From: Chaetomium olivaceum
Taxonomy: Eukaryota > Ascomycota > Sordariomycetes > Sordariales > Chaetomiaceae
DNA: 64,000 nt
NCBI GenBank assembly: GCA_039881045.1
Contig: JAYWVB010000015.1
Span: 558,001 to 622,000, forward strand
Direction: 5' to 3'
The notes below the pieces were generated by a model. The model was given only the letters and a program-made list of their open reading frames with translations, did not search any database and was not told where the DNA came from. Both the position numbers and the translations under genes were made by a program. Shown here in pieces: positions 48,482-60,254 of the stretch (its first letter is position 1; each line of letters begins with the position of its first letter).

Positions 48482-49074
48482 TCAGTCGTCTTCTTCGCTG
48501 CTCCCCTCCTCCTCGCTCGTGGCGTCAATATTTGCCTTTCTCAACTTCTTGGACTCGGCAGGCTTGTCCGCCTGTCCCAGAACATCTTTCGCCTCAGCCG
48601 CCCCAGCGGATGGCACGTCGCCTACCTCATGGCCTTCGGCGCGAAGCTTTTCATTGAGCTCTGGGAGGACCTTGAGGAGGGCCCTGTACTGGTCCAGGGA
48701 GAGCGAGATACCCTACTAGCGGTCAATACCTGTGGAGTCCAGCTAGGAGAGATCAAAGTCTTACCTTCTTCGTCGGCTTCAGCTCACCATTAGGTGCGGT
48801 GTAGAACTCTCGGATATTGACCAAGGTGGCGCCCTTGTACGTGGAGGGGCCGACACGCCGGTTGTTGCCGATCTGATGATGAGATATCAGCAATCCGTCT
48901 CTCAAAACCTGTTTGAGGCAATGCGGCAAAACTGACCTCCCAATACGGATTTCCTTCTGCGTCTGAGCCCTGCGTGAGCTCCTTCTTGGCCTTCTTCTCG
49001 CTCTTTGACTTTTTGACGACGGGCTGCTCTGAGTTGCCCTCGGCGGCAATCTGCCGCTTCTTATGGTAGGGCAT
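48482..49074 (-). CDS. SUB1: Transcriptional coactivator p15/PC4, Sub1 type
   Basis: A single-stranded-DNA-binding coactivator of RNA polymerase II transcription (nuclear), also tied to elongation and transcript 3' ends in yeast. Exons are 49074-48937, 48872-48765 and 48712-48482, all in phase 0, 158 aa. Intron 48936-48873 (GTCAGT...CAG) joins GNPYWE to IGNNRRVG; intron 48764-48713 (GTAAGA...TAG) joins LKPTKK to GISLSLDQY. The PC4 core spans about residues 42-95 (NPYWEIGNNRRVG, STYKGATLVNIREFY, then GISLSLDQYRALL). It follows a Lys/Glu-rich N-terminal tail and precedes an acidic C-terminus ending EEEGSSEEDD, where regulatory phosphorylation is usual in this family. The ATG at 49074 is the only methionine start; the upstream in-frame extension begins at a TTG. 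Confidence 0.93.
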
Positions 49075-50014
49075 GACGGGCAATGCGATTAGCCGTCTTC
49101 AGCATGGTTATGTTTTTCCGACGACTTTGCGCATTCCGGGGAATCAATTCCACCCGCGAAATCGCACCTCGCCGGTGAGGGGTCGCGCCGTGACGTGAGC
49201 GAGGGGCTGCCGTGGCGCGTTCGCACGTGAAGCCAGGCGCGGATTCAGCCCACTCTTTAATTAAACCAAAGTGCTTGGCTTCTCGGCTCGGACCTTGTTT
49301 GTGGGGACACGCTTTGTTTGACAACGGAGCACCCCATGGGCAGAAAAAGCAAGGCTTCCTATGTGTACTGCCCACGAAACGCCATCGACTGCGGGAATGA
49401 AAACTGCTTTGTTCGGTTTCTATTTGCTTTTTTCAAATGCTTAATTTTTTCCTTCTCGATTCGTCCTGGCTTACGACTTTTTGTTTACTCTTTTCTACGC
49501 CATTTCCCTTTCTCAATGCAGCTTTGGAACTTCTTGAACGTTTTTGGAAGTAACTACAGTACAGCCTTTTTTGGCCAGAGGGTGCCATCGCAGGAAGGAA
49601 GTCTTGGCTTGCCAAGGCAGCCTGGGCCCCTTGAAGTGTTGGGGAATGGGGCCCCTGATGAAATGAAGTCCACAAGGGTTGTCGACAGTAAGGAAGCTCG
49701 AAAAAAAATCAAAACATTTCCCCAGCCATTCAGCTTCATATGTCCTAGCCCTTTGTCCGGTTTTCCTTTCCCTTCACTTTCGGCTGACCGCTACTTGCAC
49801 AAAGCATTGTTAGGACGGGCCCTCGCAACAAGAGTTGCATTGTTGTTCTGCCAAGTCCCGTCAACGTCAGCAGTCAGCTCCATCTACGAATACTATCCGC
49901 TCTCCGCGACGACAATCCAACCTCCCTCCTACCCGAATCGATGCTTCCTCGAGAACCGACTCCGACTTAATAAAACAAGAGGATGCGCCAACATCGTGCC
50001 CCATCTGCGATATA
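49075..50014. promoter_or_regulatory. Divergent region between SUB1 and the PX-domain gene
   Basis: 940 bp between divergent starts. A long plus-strand open frame (49336-50304, about 320 codons from its first ATG) crosses it and overlaps the first ~97 codons of the sorting nexin in another frame. It resembles no family I know and is probably leader sequence with few stops. Confidence 0.5.
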
Positions 50015-53000
50015 ATGACCGAAAAAGACGGGGCGGTATCCGGCGCTGCTGTGGGGACGGAGTCCCCTCGACCGCCCAAGCCGCCAAACGCAAACGAAGA
50101 GAAGGGCCTGACGACGAAGGTCTTCAGCTTCCTCTCCACAGCTACACCGGAGACTCTCGGCGGTGTTGCCGTGGGCTTAGCCGCGACCACATATCTGGTG
50201 CTCGGCAGGTTAGGTCTCGTCTTGATTGGCGCATTCGGCGGGATTGTATCTTTCATACAATGGGAGCAGCGCAATGCCGATGTGGTTCGGGCGGTCAAGG
50301 GTGAGAGAGGGATGGATGTTTTGGCACGTATTCTAGCGTCCAGGAAGGGCTCAGAGGATGCGACCCTCGAGGCGCAAACCAGCGACGATGCAGACAGCGC
50401 GTTGGTGCGCTCGTTCGAGGACCTGCAACCCGAAACCCGTGAAGCCTTGAACGAATTGGTCGACGCTGTCGTCGATAACTACGTCAAGTGGTGGTACTCA
50501 CCCATCGTACCTGCAGACAAGTTCTTCCCGCTCGCGTGCCGCAAGACACTCACCACGTTCCTCACATCGGTTTCCAACCGCCTCAGCCGGAAACGCCCCG
50601 CAGACGCCTTCCTCGACTTTTTGACGAATTCATCCTCGATCCTTGTCGTCTTCATGTCCGAGCTATCCAACGCCTTCTCCGAGCTACCAGCCGATTCCAA
50701 AATGTCTGCTGCGGATGCCGTCTACAATTACCTTGCCTCGCATCCCGAGTGCAATTTATCGACGCTGTTGAACCAGAAACAGCAAGCCCACAAATTTCGC
50801 ATGGCTGCCGACGACATGCTAGGATTTCTCGACCGTGCGAGCTACGAGTGTGATCCAGCTCGGGTCTTCCTGCGAGAGATTTTGGCAGGTGTTGTGCTAG
50901 AAACGACACTTCAGTCATGCTCCAAGCCTGAGTGGATTAATGCATGGATTGTCCACTTGTTGGAGTCGGGCGAACCTGACCTGAGCCAGGCTATCGACGT
51001 CGGGATGCAGACGGGACCTGGCACAGACGCGGCGTTTGCCGACTTGGACGGCAATGTGGGCAACATCGGCCTCGCTAGGGGGAATAGGAGTTCTCTCGAA
51101 CAGGAGAGGGCGCGGAGGAAAGAGTCTGTTCACAAGAAGAAGCTGAGCAGAGCCGAGGAAGAAATGGAATTGGCCGTGGAAGAAATGAGGCGCTTAAACC
51201 AGATGATCGCCAAAGAAGGTGCTCTTGGCAAGCAACAAGGACAACAAGCAGCCAACTCGGAAAGCACCACGAGCACAGCAAATGCGTCTGAAAGACTAGT
51301 CGATGCCCTCAATCGAAATGCGGATGAGCTGGACATCCAAAAGGGCTTGGCTGAGAAATCAAGTCTTCCCGAACGCTTGGACGTCTCTGCAGGCGCCTCA
51401 AAGAGGACGAGTAGCGATGGGTCGTCCGGCAGGAACGAAGTCATTCACACGCCCGCCACGCCCCTTTCTGGCCAGACTCCCTCTCCCTCTTCGAGCCAAG
51501 GATCGTCCCCACCGGCGAATGAGAGAGCTAGGTTCACCAGCTTCGACCAAATCGTCCCACCTGCCCGGGACGAAATAGAAGCCGAGGCGAGCGAGCGTCG
51601 CAAGCCACCTCCCTTGACATTACACAATGCAACAATCACCGTATTGGACGAGCCGGGTGATGGCAGGATCAGAACCAAGCCATCATGGGATTACCTGGTC
51701 CAGATTGAGCCTGCGACGACGATTTACCCCGGATGGATGATCATCAGAAAGTACAGCGATTTTGAGAGCCTTCATGAGGTGCTAAGGCGGATCGCTACCA
51801 TTTCTGGCGCAACCGGCTTTACAGAGAAGCATAGCACGCTGCCGTCTTGGAAGGGACATACACGGACATCATTGCGCAGCGAGCTAGAACGCTACCTCCG
51901 AGGTGCCTGTGGCTATAAGAGTCTAGCTGAGAGCGAAGGGCTGAAGAAATTTCTTGAAAGAGATAACGGACACATTCCCAACGCTCCTAAAACGGGATTC
52001 CAGGCGTTTGAGAAACTGGGTAAAAACGTGTTCGACGTCTTGACAAGTGCCCCGCTTGAAGGCTCAAAGGCGGTGGTTGGGGGAGTAACCGGAGTGCTGG
52101 GAAATATCGGTCTAGGGCAACGAAAACCAGCACCCCCTGTTCCATCGCCAACACCGTCGGCTCTGCAAGATGTGACTGCAGCTAGTCGCTTGTCGATATC
52201 ATCGAGCTTGCCTCGTGCAGATAGCAGTGTATCACTGGCTGGAATGCGTAAGACGCCGCGGGACAGCATGGATAGCCAACGGTCATCAGCCGCCGCGCTG
52301 CAAGCCGGTAGAATGCCGTCGATGGACCGTCGCCCGAGCTACAACTCGCAAGGTGAAGCGGAACCCGAGAGCCAGCGGCTTTCCCAAGCCTCGGCGAGGA
52401 ACAGCCGAGAGTTTAGTCGGGCATCGAGCCGTGCGGCAAGCCGAGCGCCACAAGCTCGGTCGCCATCGAGCCTCAGTTTCGACGAGTTCCGGTTGCCTCC
52501 GCCACCTGATATGATTAGCGACGATTACGAATCTCCTACCAGCCCGTCGAATGTTCGCCCTCACGACATCCACCATGCGCGCTCCTTGACCATGCCCACG
52601 CTCAACACTCAACAGCGGCTAAACGGTCCGCCGCTACAAGGCGTAAAACAACACACAAAAATGTCGGAACAGGAGACCCGCGTAGCGGTTGAGCTCCTTT
52701 TCGCCGTCATCAACGAGCTGTACACCCTTTCATCAGCGTGGAACATCCGTCGCACTCTTCTCGCGGCGGCCAAGTCGTTCCTCTTGCGACCTGGCAACCC
52801 GTCTCTCCTCTCTATCCAATCGCTCATCCAATCCTCGGTTCTTGAAAGCAACACTTCAGACAGCGGCGTAGCAGCACATCTCAAGAAAGTTCGGCAGAAT
52901 ACCCTCCCTACAGAGCAGGAGCAGGCAGCATGGCCGGCGGAGATGACGGCTGAGGAAAAGGAGAATCTTCGGATCAAGGCCCGGAAATTGCTGATTGAGA

Positions 53001-53152
53001 GTGGTGTGCCTGCTGCGCTCACGGGCGTCATGGGGCAGGCTGCGACATCAGAGGCGCTGGGGCGCCTGTTTGACTGCCTTCAAATCGAGGAAGTGGCGAG
53101 GGGCCTCATGTTCGGGGTAATTCTCCAAGCCGTGAGAACAGTTACGCATTGA
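50015..53152 (+). CDS. PXA-PX-Nexin_C sorting nexin (Mdm1/SNX13-like)
   Basis: An intronless 1,045-residue protein likely to sit in the ER membrane and bind phosphoinositides, in the group of yeast Mdm1 and animal SNX13/14/19, which act at membrane contact sites. Order of parts: two hydrophobic segments at about residues 45-85 (TLGGVAVGLAATTYLVLG, LVLIGAFGGIVSF); a PXA domain at about 130-300 (ALNELVDAVVDNYVKWWYSPIVP); a predicted coiled coil near 365-405 (EEEMELAVEEMRRLNQM); a PX domain at about 530-650 with the phosphoinositide-binding RKYSDFESLHEVLRR; a Ser/Pro-rich, disordered linker; and a Nexin_C domain at about 885-1015. No RGS domain is evident between PXA and PX, unlike Mdm1 and SNX13. 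The ATG at 50015 is the first in a frame that opens earlier only through non-ATG codons. Family is firm; precise role is inferred. Confidence 0.9.
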   Translation: MTEKDGAVSGAAVGTESPRPPKPPNANEEKGLTTKVFSFLSTATPETLGGVAVGLAATTYLVLGRLGLVLIGAFGGIVSFIQWEQRNADVVRAVKGERGMDVLARILASRKGSEDATLEAQTSDDADSALVRSFEDLQPETREALNELVDAVVDNYVKWWYSPIVPADKFFPLACRKTLTTFLTSVSNRLSRKRPADAFLDFLTNSSSILVVFMSELSNAFSELPADSKMSAADAVYNYLASHPECNLSTLLNQKQQAHKFRMAADDMLGFLDRASYECDPARVFLREILAGVVLETTLQSCSKPEWINAWIVHLLESGEPDLSQAIDVGMQTGPGTDAAFADLDGNVGNIGLARGNRSSLEQERARRKESVHKKKLSRAEEEMELAVEEMRRLNQMIAKEGALGKQQGQQAANSESTTSTANASERLVDALNRNADELDIQKGLAEKSSLPERLDVSAGASKRTSSDGSSGRNEVIHTPATPLSGQTPSPSSSQGSSPPANERARFTSFDQIVPPARDEIEAEASERRKPPPLTLHNATITVLDEPGDGRIRTKPSWDYLVQIEPATTIYPGWMIIRKYSDFESLHEVLRRIATISGATGFTEKHSTLPSWKGHTRTSLRSELERYLRGACGYKSLAESEGLKKFLERDNGHIPNAPKTGFQAFEKLGKNVFDVLTSAPLEGSKAVVGGVTGVLGNIGLGQRKPAPPVPSPTPSALQDVTAASRLSISSSLPRADSSVSLAGMRKTPRDSMDSQRSSAAALQAGRMPSMDRRPSYNSQGEAEPESQRLSQASARNSREFSRASSRAASRAPQARSPSSLSFDEFRLPPPPDMISDDYESPTSPSNVRPHDIHHARSLTMPTLNTQQRLNGPPLQGVKQHTKMSEQETRVAVELLFAVINELYTLSSAWNIRRTLLAAAKSFLLRPGNPSLLSIQSLIQSSVLESNTSDSGVAAHLKKVRQNTLPTEQEQAAWPAEMTAEEKENLRIKARKLLIESGVPAALTGVMGQAATSEALGRLFDCLQIEEVARGLMFGVILQAVRTVTH

Positions 53153-54468
53153 TGCGATCACGATTCAAATTTTATCGGGGTGATGGATGGATGGGACAGT
53201 GATGTGTATGATTTGGACTGACCATGGAATTCTTGGATGGCAGCCAGCGGGCGTATTGTATTTCAGCATGAGATGAGCGATGGCGACCAGGGGCAATACT
53301 TGACGACTTGTAAGATTTTTAATGAGAACTCGGAGAAGAATATCAGCGACAGCACCACACGCACTGCACTGACTTGGGTAACCCGCATCACCATGGAGTT
53401 GAGCTGAGCCGCATCATGACAGGCACGCAGCCTTGCCCGAGCAAGGAACGGGGCGTGCTGCAGAGGGTTTGCCCGTGATGCATCAGCCGACCATCCTTCC
53501 AACGTTGAACCGGAGTCAGCACGTTGGAACTTCCGGCCCGAGGAGAAGCGACCAAACCCTTACCCTGTGGTTGAAGGATCTCGCTTCTTCCGCCCGAATG
53601 AGAACGCAAGTAGACAAGCATACCAAGCTTTGGGCGGGCCAACGGATGGCTGGTTGCCAAGCACGCCGCCTCCGTCACAAGCAATGGCGGACTTGGCAAC
53701 AAGTCTTATTCCCTTTTGTGATGCCATCCACAACCCAATAGGGTGCAATATTCGATGAACCCCATCCTCTTCCCCGCGGGGACGCTCGAACCCAGACCAC
53801 CCATTCTCCAAGCTCGGTCATTGTGATTCGGCCCTTTCCCTGTTCCTTCCTCCAAGTGATCGTCCATTGCCTGTAACACCCCGCACGGCAAAGGTCCCGT
53901 CCCACCCTGGGTACCCCGGAACGGGTTGCCGGGGTTATTCAACCGGGACCAATGACGGAAGGCATGCTGTGACCTTGGTGTCGAAGCTGCGATGAGAGCC
54001 AGCAGAACCCGGGTTGTTGGAGACTCAAGGCACCTTGCCGGTTAAGAAACCCTGGCAGGTGCTGTCAAGATGCTGCCATCGCCAGAGGGTTCCTGGTGCT
54101 CGGATGGGCCAAACAGCCGGAAACCAATCCCGAGGATGCGAGCTCCTGTTCAGGGGTTCGTCGCCATGTGGTGGATGACGTGCCGGGTTGCCACGGCCTT
54201 CGCGATGGGACTTGATAAGTGGTAGACCGTCGCGCCAGATCTGGCGACGTGTGTTGTGCCGCCCTACCACTCGGTCTCAAGCGAGGAATAACGTTATACT
54301 ACATCCGGCTCGGGTGCAACCATCCAACAGTGGCTGCTTGATATCAAGAACGACCCCTCTCTTGATCTCTTGTCAGATCGGCAACCTTCTCTCTCTCCCG
54401 TGTCTCAGCTCGTGTTCGCCCATCATCATACAACTGAGATTTAGAGGCACCGCCAAAAGCCGCCCAAT
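53153..54468. other. Intergenic between the sorting nexin and the MFS gene
   Basis: 1.3 kb holding the sorting nexin 3' end and the MFS promoter and leader. Many short overlapping ORFs but none with recognisable content. A T-loop-like GGTTCGAG on the minus strand near 53787 lacks a tRNA fold. Confidence 0.6.
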
Positions 54469-56488
54469 ATGGCCGACTCCCCGACGACCGACACCAAGAT
54501 ACGGGGCGACGAGGCGGGCAGCACGGACGAGAAGATCGGGGCGGCCAACGTGGAGGATACGAGGACACAGAGGATGCAACCCCCCGAGTTCATCAGAAAC
54601 TTGTCGCCCGAGGAAAGGGAACGCCTGGAAAAGAAGCTAAAGAGGAAGATCGACATTCGACTCTTGCCAGCGATTATTATCATGTACATCATGAACTACA
54701 TTGATCGGTAGGTTTTGAATCCTCGTCAAACCAAAGATTATGCGTGCAAGTAGGCTAACTATGATACGGTTAGAAACAACATTGCCGCTGCTCGGCTTGC
54801 TGGTTTGGAGCGCGACCTCAACCTAACATCTACCGAGTTCCAAACGGCAGTCAGCATTCTCTTCGTTGGGTAACACAAGCTCTAAAACACGCTCCGGGGC
54901 ACTGGCCGCTAACCACTCCCTAAGATACCTTTTGATGCAAATCCCATCGAACCTCTTCCTCAACAAGTTTGGCAAGCCGGCCATTTACCTGCCCGCTTGT
55001 GTACGTCTCTACCTCGGTATCTCCGTAATTTTGTGCCAGTCTGCTGACAATGAGCTCAACTAGATGATCGTCTGGGGTATCATCTCTGCTCTGACAGCTG
55101 TATGTACAAACGCGGCCGGTCTGCTAGCCAATCGTTTCTTCCTGGGTGTGGTTGAAGCTGCCTACTTGTGAGCCGCCCCGTCCCTTCTCTCAAGCCAAGA
55201 GATAACTCTAACTTAGCCGCTACCTACAGTCCCGGTTGTCTGTACTATCTGTCGTGCTGGTATACGCGTAAAGAGCTCGGGTTTCGTACTGCCGTTTTAT
55301 ATTCAGGCGCTCTGATCTCTGGCGCCTTCTCCGGACTCATCTCGGCGGGCGTAACATGGGGCATGGATGGAGCTCGCGGGCTGGGAGCATGGCAGTGGCT
55401 GTTCATCATCGAGGGTGCTGCCACCGTCGTCGTGGCGATTGCCTGCTACTTTGTCCTGCCCAACTTTCCGCGGACCACAAAATGGCTGACTGACGAGGAA
55501 AGAACGCTGGCTACATGGTATGTTACATGTGCGTCCGCAGTGCACAAGGATGAGGGAGCTGATAAGGTTTTAGGCGCCTCCAGGAGGATATTGGTGAGGA
55601 CGACTGGGTCAACAGCGAGGAGCAGACCTTCTGGCAGGGCGCGAAGCTAGCCTTCATGGACCCCAAGACCTACATTCTGGTAAGCTTACCTGCCCTGGCG
55701 ATATCTTTCACAAGACTGTAGCTCACCGTACCCCAGCTGGTTCTTCTCTTCTGCATCGTCGCCAGCGGCACTGTCACCAACTTCTTCCCGACGGTCGTCA
55801 ACACGATCCAAATCAACTCCCTCGACAGCCAGAGCAGCAACAAAAATGTCATCTCGCTACTCCTGACCGCCCCGCCCTACGTGCTCGCCGTCATCGTCAC
55901 CTACCTCAACGCCACCCACGCGGACAAGACCGGCGAACGGTACTGGCACATCACGATCCCCATGTGGGTCGCCGTGATTGCCTACATCATCGCCGCCACC
56001 ACCACACACGTCGCCCCGCGGTATCTGAGCATGATGCTGATGGTCAGTCCTTACCCCCTCACCGCCTTCACCCTCCCCTCCCCCCCCCCCCCCGGGAACC
56101 CCGCGACCTCTTTAGTCACAATACTAACCATACATACCAACAGGTCCCATCCGTCTACTCAGGCTTCGTGGTCGCGCTCGCCTGGATCAGCAACACGATG
56201 CCGCGGCCGCCCGCCAAGCGCGCCGCCGCGCTGGCCTTCATCAACGCCGTCAGCAACTGTAGCAGCATCTACGCGTCGTACCTGTACCCCAAGAGCGCCG
56301 ACCCCCACTACACGGTCGCCATGATCGTCAACTGCATCACCGCCTTCATCGCCGTGTGCGCGGCAACCGTCATGCGCGCTGTGCTGGTGCGGTTGAATAA
56401 GAAGTTGGATGCTGGGGTGTGGGTGGAGGGGGCTATTAACGCGGTGCCTGGGGAGGGGGCCGCGAATGGGTTTAGATTTAGGATTTAG
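54469..56488 (+). CDS. MFS transporter, Dal5/Tna1 (anion:cation symporter) family
   Basis: A 12-segment plasma-membrane proton symporter of the family that includes yeast allantoate permease Dal5 and nicotinate permease Tna1; substrate is an organic anion but cannot be told from sequence. Eight exons: 54469-54707, 54774-54869, 54925-55000, 55064-55167, 55230-55517, 55574-55679, 55737-56042, 56144-56488, totalling 519 aa. All seven introns are canonical, 55-101 nt, mostly with CTAAC or CTGAC branch sites. Landmarks are the cytosolic N-terminus ending in KIDIRLLPAIIIMYIMNYIDRNN, GRDLNLT-type loop sequence (GLERDLNLT), QIPSNLFLNKFGKP, NRFFLGVVEAAYFPGCLYYLSCWYTRKE, and WQWLFIIEGAATV. The second half has the usual six segments and a short basic tail. 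Intron 7 contains a 14-base C run (56080-56093). Same strand as the upstream sorting nexin, no functional link evident. Confidence 0.92.
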
Positions 56489-57505
56489 GGGTTGCTTGAT
56501 GCATGGGGGGGTGGGGTGTTGTTTTGCGTGGGGGTGAGGTTGGGTTTTGGAGCGAGGTTTGGATAGATTCCGGAATACCATTTCAGAAGTAAACAAACAT
56601 GGCAGCATCCTCACCGTCTTTTCGAAACGCACGGTAACGCCCCTAGTGATCCTACCGGCGGCTCGGACTTGTATGGACTCGTTACATTACAAAAAACTCA
56701 CCGACTCGTCCGCTACTCCCGGGGAGGAGGGGAATCCTGGTACGAATCCCATGGAAACGGTGAGAAACAGATGTCGTGGAAGAATGGCGTATTGTCGTCC
56801 TATTGACTGGCGAGATGATTTCCCTTTGCCGAGTCCATGGAGGTGAGAGCAGCAGCGGGCGAAAGACTCAAGAATCGGAGCAGCATCTCAAAATTCCCAT
56901 TGGTATCTGACTAATTATATCAACAACGAGCCCAACGACCTAGCAATGCCCATTCGAATCAAGATAACAAGCCCACCGCAACGGAATGCAGCCCCAGCAG
57001 AAACAAGACACAATGCCCAAACGAAGATGCCCATTTCCAAATTGCATGCTCCAAGACAGATCAGCAGGATCAAACCAGCAAAGCAGGCAACCAGAAACCC
57101 GTCCATAGACGGGAATATGCAATGAACGAGGATGGGGATCAGTGAAAACAAAAAGAGAAAAACAAAACAGAAAGGAAAGAGTCAAACTTGAACTTGAAAC
57201 CCAAAAATGCAGCCTCATAACTCATGACACTCCTCCCACCCACCCAGACTCGCACTCCAATTCAGTGTTCACGCCGCCGACAACAGATTGTATCCCCTTC
57301 CTTTCCTGCTCCTCACTCTCAAACCGGGGCCTTTCCCCGTCCAGTGTTCAACAACACCTCCCTTTGTCAGACTCCTCACTGCCTTTCACCTCCCAGGAAA
57401 CAACTCCCCCACACCATCACATCATCAACACTCCACACCACCCCCAAACCCCCAGGACAAAAAACCAAGACAAGAAAATGCAGGATCCTCCACCACGGCG
57501 CACGT
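56489..57505. other. Intergenic, convergent 3' ends
   Basis: 1.0 kb between the 3' ends of the MFS gene (+) and the ADIP-domain gene (-). AT-richer patches at about 56570-56700 and 57140-57200. No gene recognised. Confidence 0.65.
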
Positions 57506-60254
57506 CTACCTCTCGACAGTGACATTCCCCCCTTGGATCAACGCATCCAATTCCCACGAGTTAAGGGTACTCCGCCTGCGCGAATTGGCTTTACTCGTCC
57601 GCCTCTCCCTCTTCCGCACGGGCGATTTCTTCAGCTCCGCTTCACTGCCCTGCTTCTGCTGTTTCTGCTGCTGCGGTAATGGCTGCGGCGGAGGCTGTTG
57701 CGCCTTCCGAGGCGGCGAAAACCCCAGTTCGTCAGCGTCCTCATCGCGGGTGGTGGTAGAGCTGGGCGCGCCGTCCGAGGTAGAGGCGGAAGCGGAGGCG
57801 GTGCCCACGGCGCTGTCGGTCTCGGAGCGGGTGCTCAGCGTGCCCGCGTTGCGGTCTGGTTCCGGCTCGGTCGGGGTGGTGCTCGCGGTGGAGGCAGTCC
57901 CTGGTGGTGGGAGGCTGATGCCCTTCCCAAGCCGGGCTGCCTTGATCTTGGCCCGTACGCGAGCTGCGTCGGCGTCGCGCTCTGAGGCAGCTAGCTTGGC
58001 CGTGATGGCGGCCATGTTGAGGGGCGACTGTTGCGGGGCGGGTAACACGTTGTTGTTGCAGCCGGGACGGGGTAGTGGGAGGCGGGAGTTGACGCGTTTA
58101 GGCGAGCGGCCTGGTGACGGCGCCGGGGATGGCACGGCTGCGTGGGGTGGCGGGGGAGGCGGCAGTTCGGCGTTTGCGCTCTTGTTAGCGCTTCTGCTGG
58201 CGCTCTTAGTAGTGCCAGCGGATCTGACGGAGGTCGCCGAAGTTGCTGAAGTGGCCCGTGGGGGCTTTGTATGACCGGGTTTGTCGTCTGGCCGAGTATC
58301 TGACCTTCCTCTCGTGATCGGGGGTCGGGTTAGCCGGGCCTTTGGCGGCGGCTTGGCCGTAGTCTTCACCTCGTCGCCCTCTTTCTTTTTTGTGGCCTCC
58401 TTCCTCACAGCTTCTTTCCTAACAGCCTCCTTCCTGATGACCTCCCTCCTCGTAGTCTCCTTCTTTGCCGGGTCATTCTTCCTGGGAGACTCCCTCCTCT
58501 TTGCGGCAGGCGCTGGACGTGTTTGGGCCCTCGCAGAAGTTGTCGAGGTTTTGGACGTGCGCTCATCGGCAGCCTTGGCGAACATGCTCCCAACCGAAGT
58601 GTCTGGCGTCGAAACGTGAGCAGAGGGCGGCAGCTCGACATTGGCCGCTTCTTCCGGTGGTACTGTGCGCAGTGATAGGAGTGGCTTTTTGGGTGACTGC
58701 TGGGGCTGTTCGGCATGAGGCGGGGGAAGAGGAGGCTCATCCTCTTCGAAGCCCCGGTTCTTTTCTTCTGAGATGGTTGGGAAGCCCTTCGGGGGTTTCC
58801 TGTTGTGTGGGCGGTCACCTCGGTTTGCCGCTGTGTAGGAATCACGGAGCGGGGTGAGTTGCGGCGGTAATGGTAGTGGCGGCGAGGGCAGCAGAACCGA
58901 TTGTTGGAGGATCTCCACGTTCGGTTCTTCCACATCCAAATCGTCGACGTCGACATCGTGGTCGAACATGCTCGAGGTATCACTGTCATCTTCGTCGGCT
59001 TCGGGGCGCGGGACCAAGTCCAACGATCCTTCATCGTCGAGTATTTGAGAAGCGTCCACTTCCTCGTCCTCGAGGACGGCGGCGAGACGGAGGGCATATC
59101 CGTGGGAAGTCTCCTCCACGTTACGCACCTTCACGGGGCTGAGCCGCAGTCCCATCTTCAACTCTTCCACGTTCACGGGCCGACCGCTCGCTTGCATCCT
59201 CTTGCGCCAGCCGTCAATGAGGTGGACGGCCTCCTTCCAACGTGTCTCCATCTTCTCCCAGCCATCGCGCAGCCTGTGGATCTCGTCCTCGCGTACCACG
59301 ACCTCCTCAATAGGGACAAACGACGGGTTCGTTAGGATCGTGCGTAGGTGGTCGAGCACCGCATTGACTTCATGCGACATATCGTCGGGATGGGCTGCGA
59401 GAACCATGGCATGGTCGTCCCCGTGCTCCATCGGGTTCCCATTGGCGACATCCCAACCGCTCATCTCTTTCAGGTGTTCCGTTGTGTTCCTCACCAATTG
59501 GAGCAGGCCTTCATTCTCCTCGCTAAGGCCCTTCGCCAACTCGGCTAAGAATGCATTGGTTTCCGTGCGGAGGTCGTGGCTGTGCTCATTATCGTCGTCG
59601 GCCATCGGTCCGCCGTGCTCGGCGTCTGATCCGGTGTCGCCGACCACGTTGATAGATGTGATGCCGGTACTTCGGCCGGCGCCCCTTGCCCTACCCGCTT
59701 CGGTGACGGCCTTCTTGAGGCCCTCAATCTGGCGGTCCCGCTTGCGTACCTCGTTCGCGCAAGAAGCCCTCGTTTGGGCCACGAGTGTTTTTGTGCGGGC
59801 AGCCTCTTCTTTCAGGCGGTGAACGGTGGCCTCGGCGGTTTTGAGATTTGTGCGGAGGGCAGCCTCGGCAGCCTCACTAAGGCCGACTTTCCGTTGTGCA
59901 TCTGAGTATTTCTCTTGTAGACGCTGGATATCGTTGGCCTGCCGCAAGGACTCGGCACGGAGTGTCCGCAGGGTGGCCGAGAGAGACTCGCGGTGTTCCG
60001 CATCGCGCTGGAGGGGACAGTTAGTGACGAGATGACGGGTATCTGGGTAGGTATTGGGGGCCAATGCTCACGTCTCGGCGTAGGATTAAATCGTTTACCA
60101 CAGCCATGATTCGGCTCATGGTCTCGGCTACCGCCGTATCGGTGTCGCCCGGTTGGGCGAAGTCGATGCCATTGCCATCGCGGAGTAGGCCACGGGACAA
60201 CAGCTGGTTGTTGATGTACAGCGACGCCGTACGCAAGTTCTCGGACTCGATCAT
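57506..60254 (-). CDS. ADIP-domain coiled-coil protein (NIMA-interactive-protein type)
   Basis: An 894-residue protein matching what fungal annotations call afadin/alpha-actinin-binding or NIMA-interactive (TINC-like) protein; related Aspergillus proteins associate with spindle poles through the NIMA kinase, and a similar role here is an inference. Exons are 60254-60072 and 60007-57506. The 64-nt intron (GTGAGC...CTCCAG) joins LILRRD to RDAEHRESLS, which starts the long coiled coil. The N-terminal ~60 residues (MIESENLRTASLYINNQLLS) and the coiled coil at about 62-150 form the ADIP-like region, with more helical sequence to about residue 330. The rest is disordered and strongly charged: Pro-, Ser- and Lys-rich, with tandem REVIRKEAVRKEAVRKEATKK-type repeats near 58395-58445, and a conserved-looking C-terminal tail (NSWELDALIQGG). 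Upstream frame to 60386 lacks an ATG, so 60254 was chosen. Confidence 0.8.
58385..58460 (-). repeat. Short coding tandem repeats in the ADIP-domain gene
   Basis: Four to six copies of a 15-bp unit encoding (R/K)-K-E-A/V/T-x lie in the disordered, basic part of the protein. They are in frame and are the likely site of length variation. Confidence 0.7.

Noticed and set aside
56080..56093. Run of 14 C
   Set aside because: It lies inside intron 7 of the MFS gene, splice sites are intact, and long homopolymers are unreliable in assemblies.
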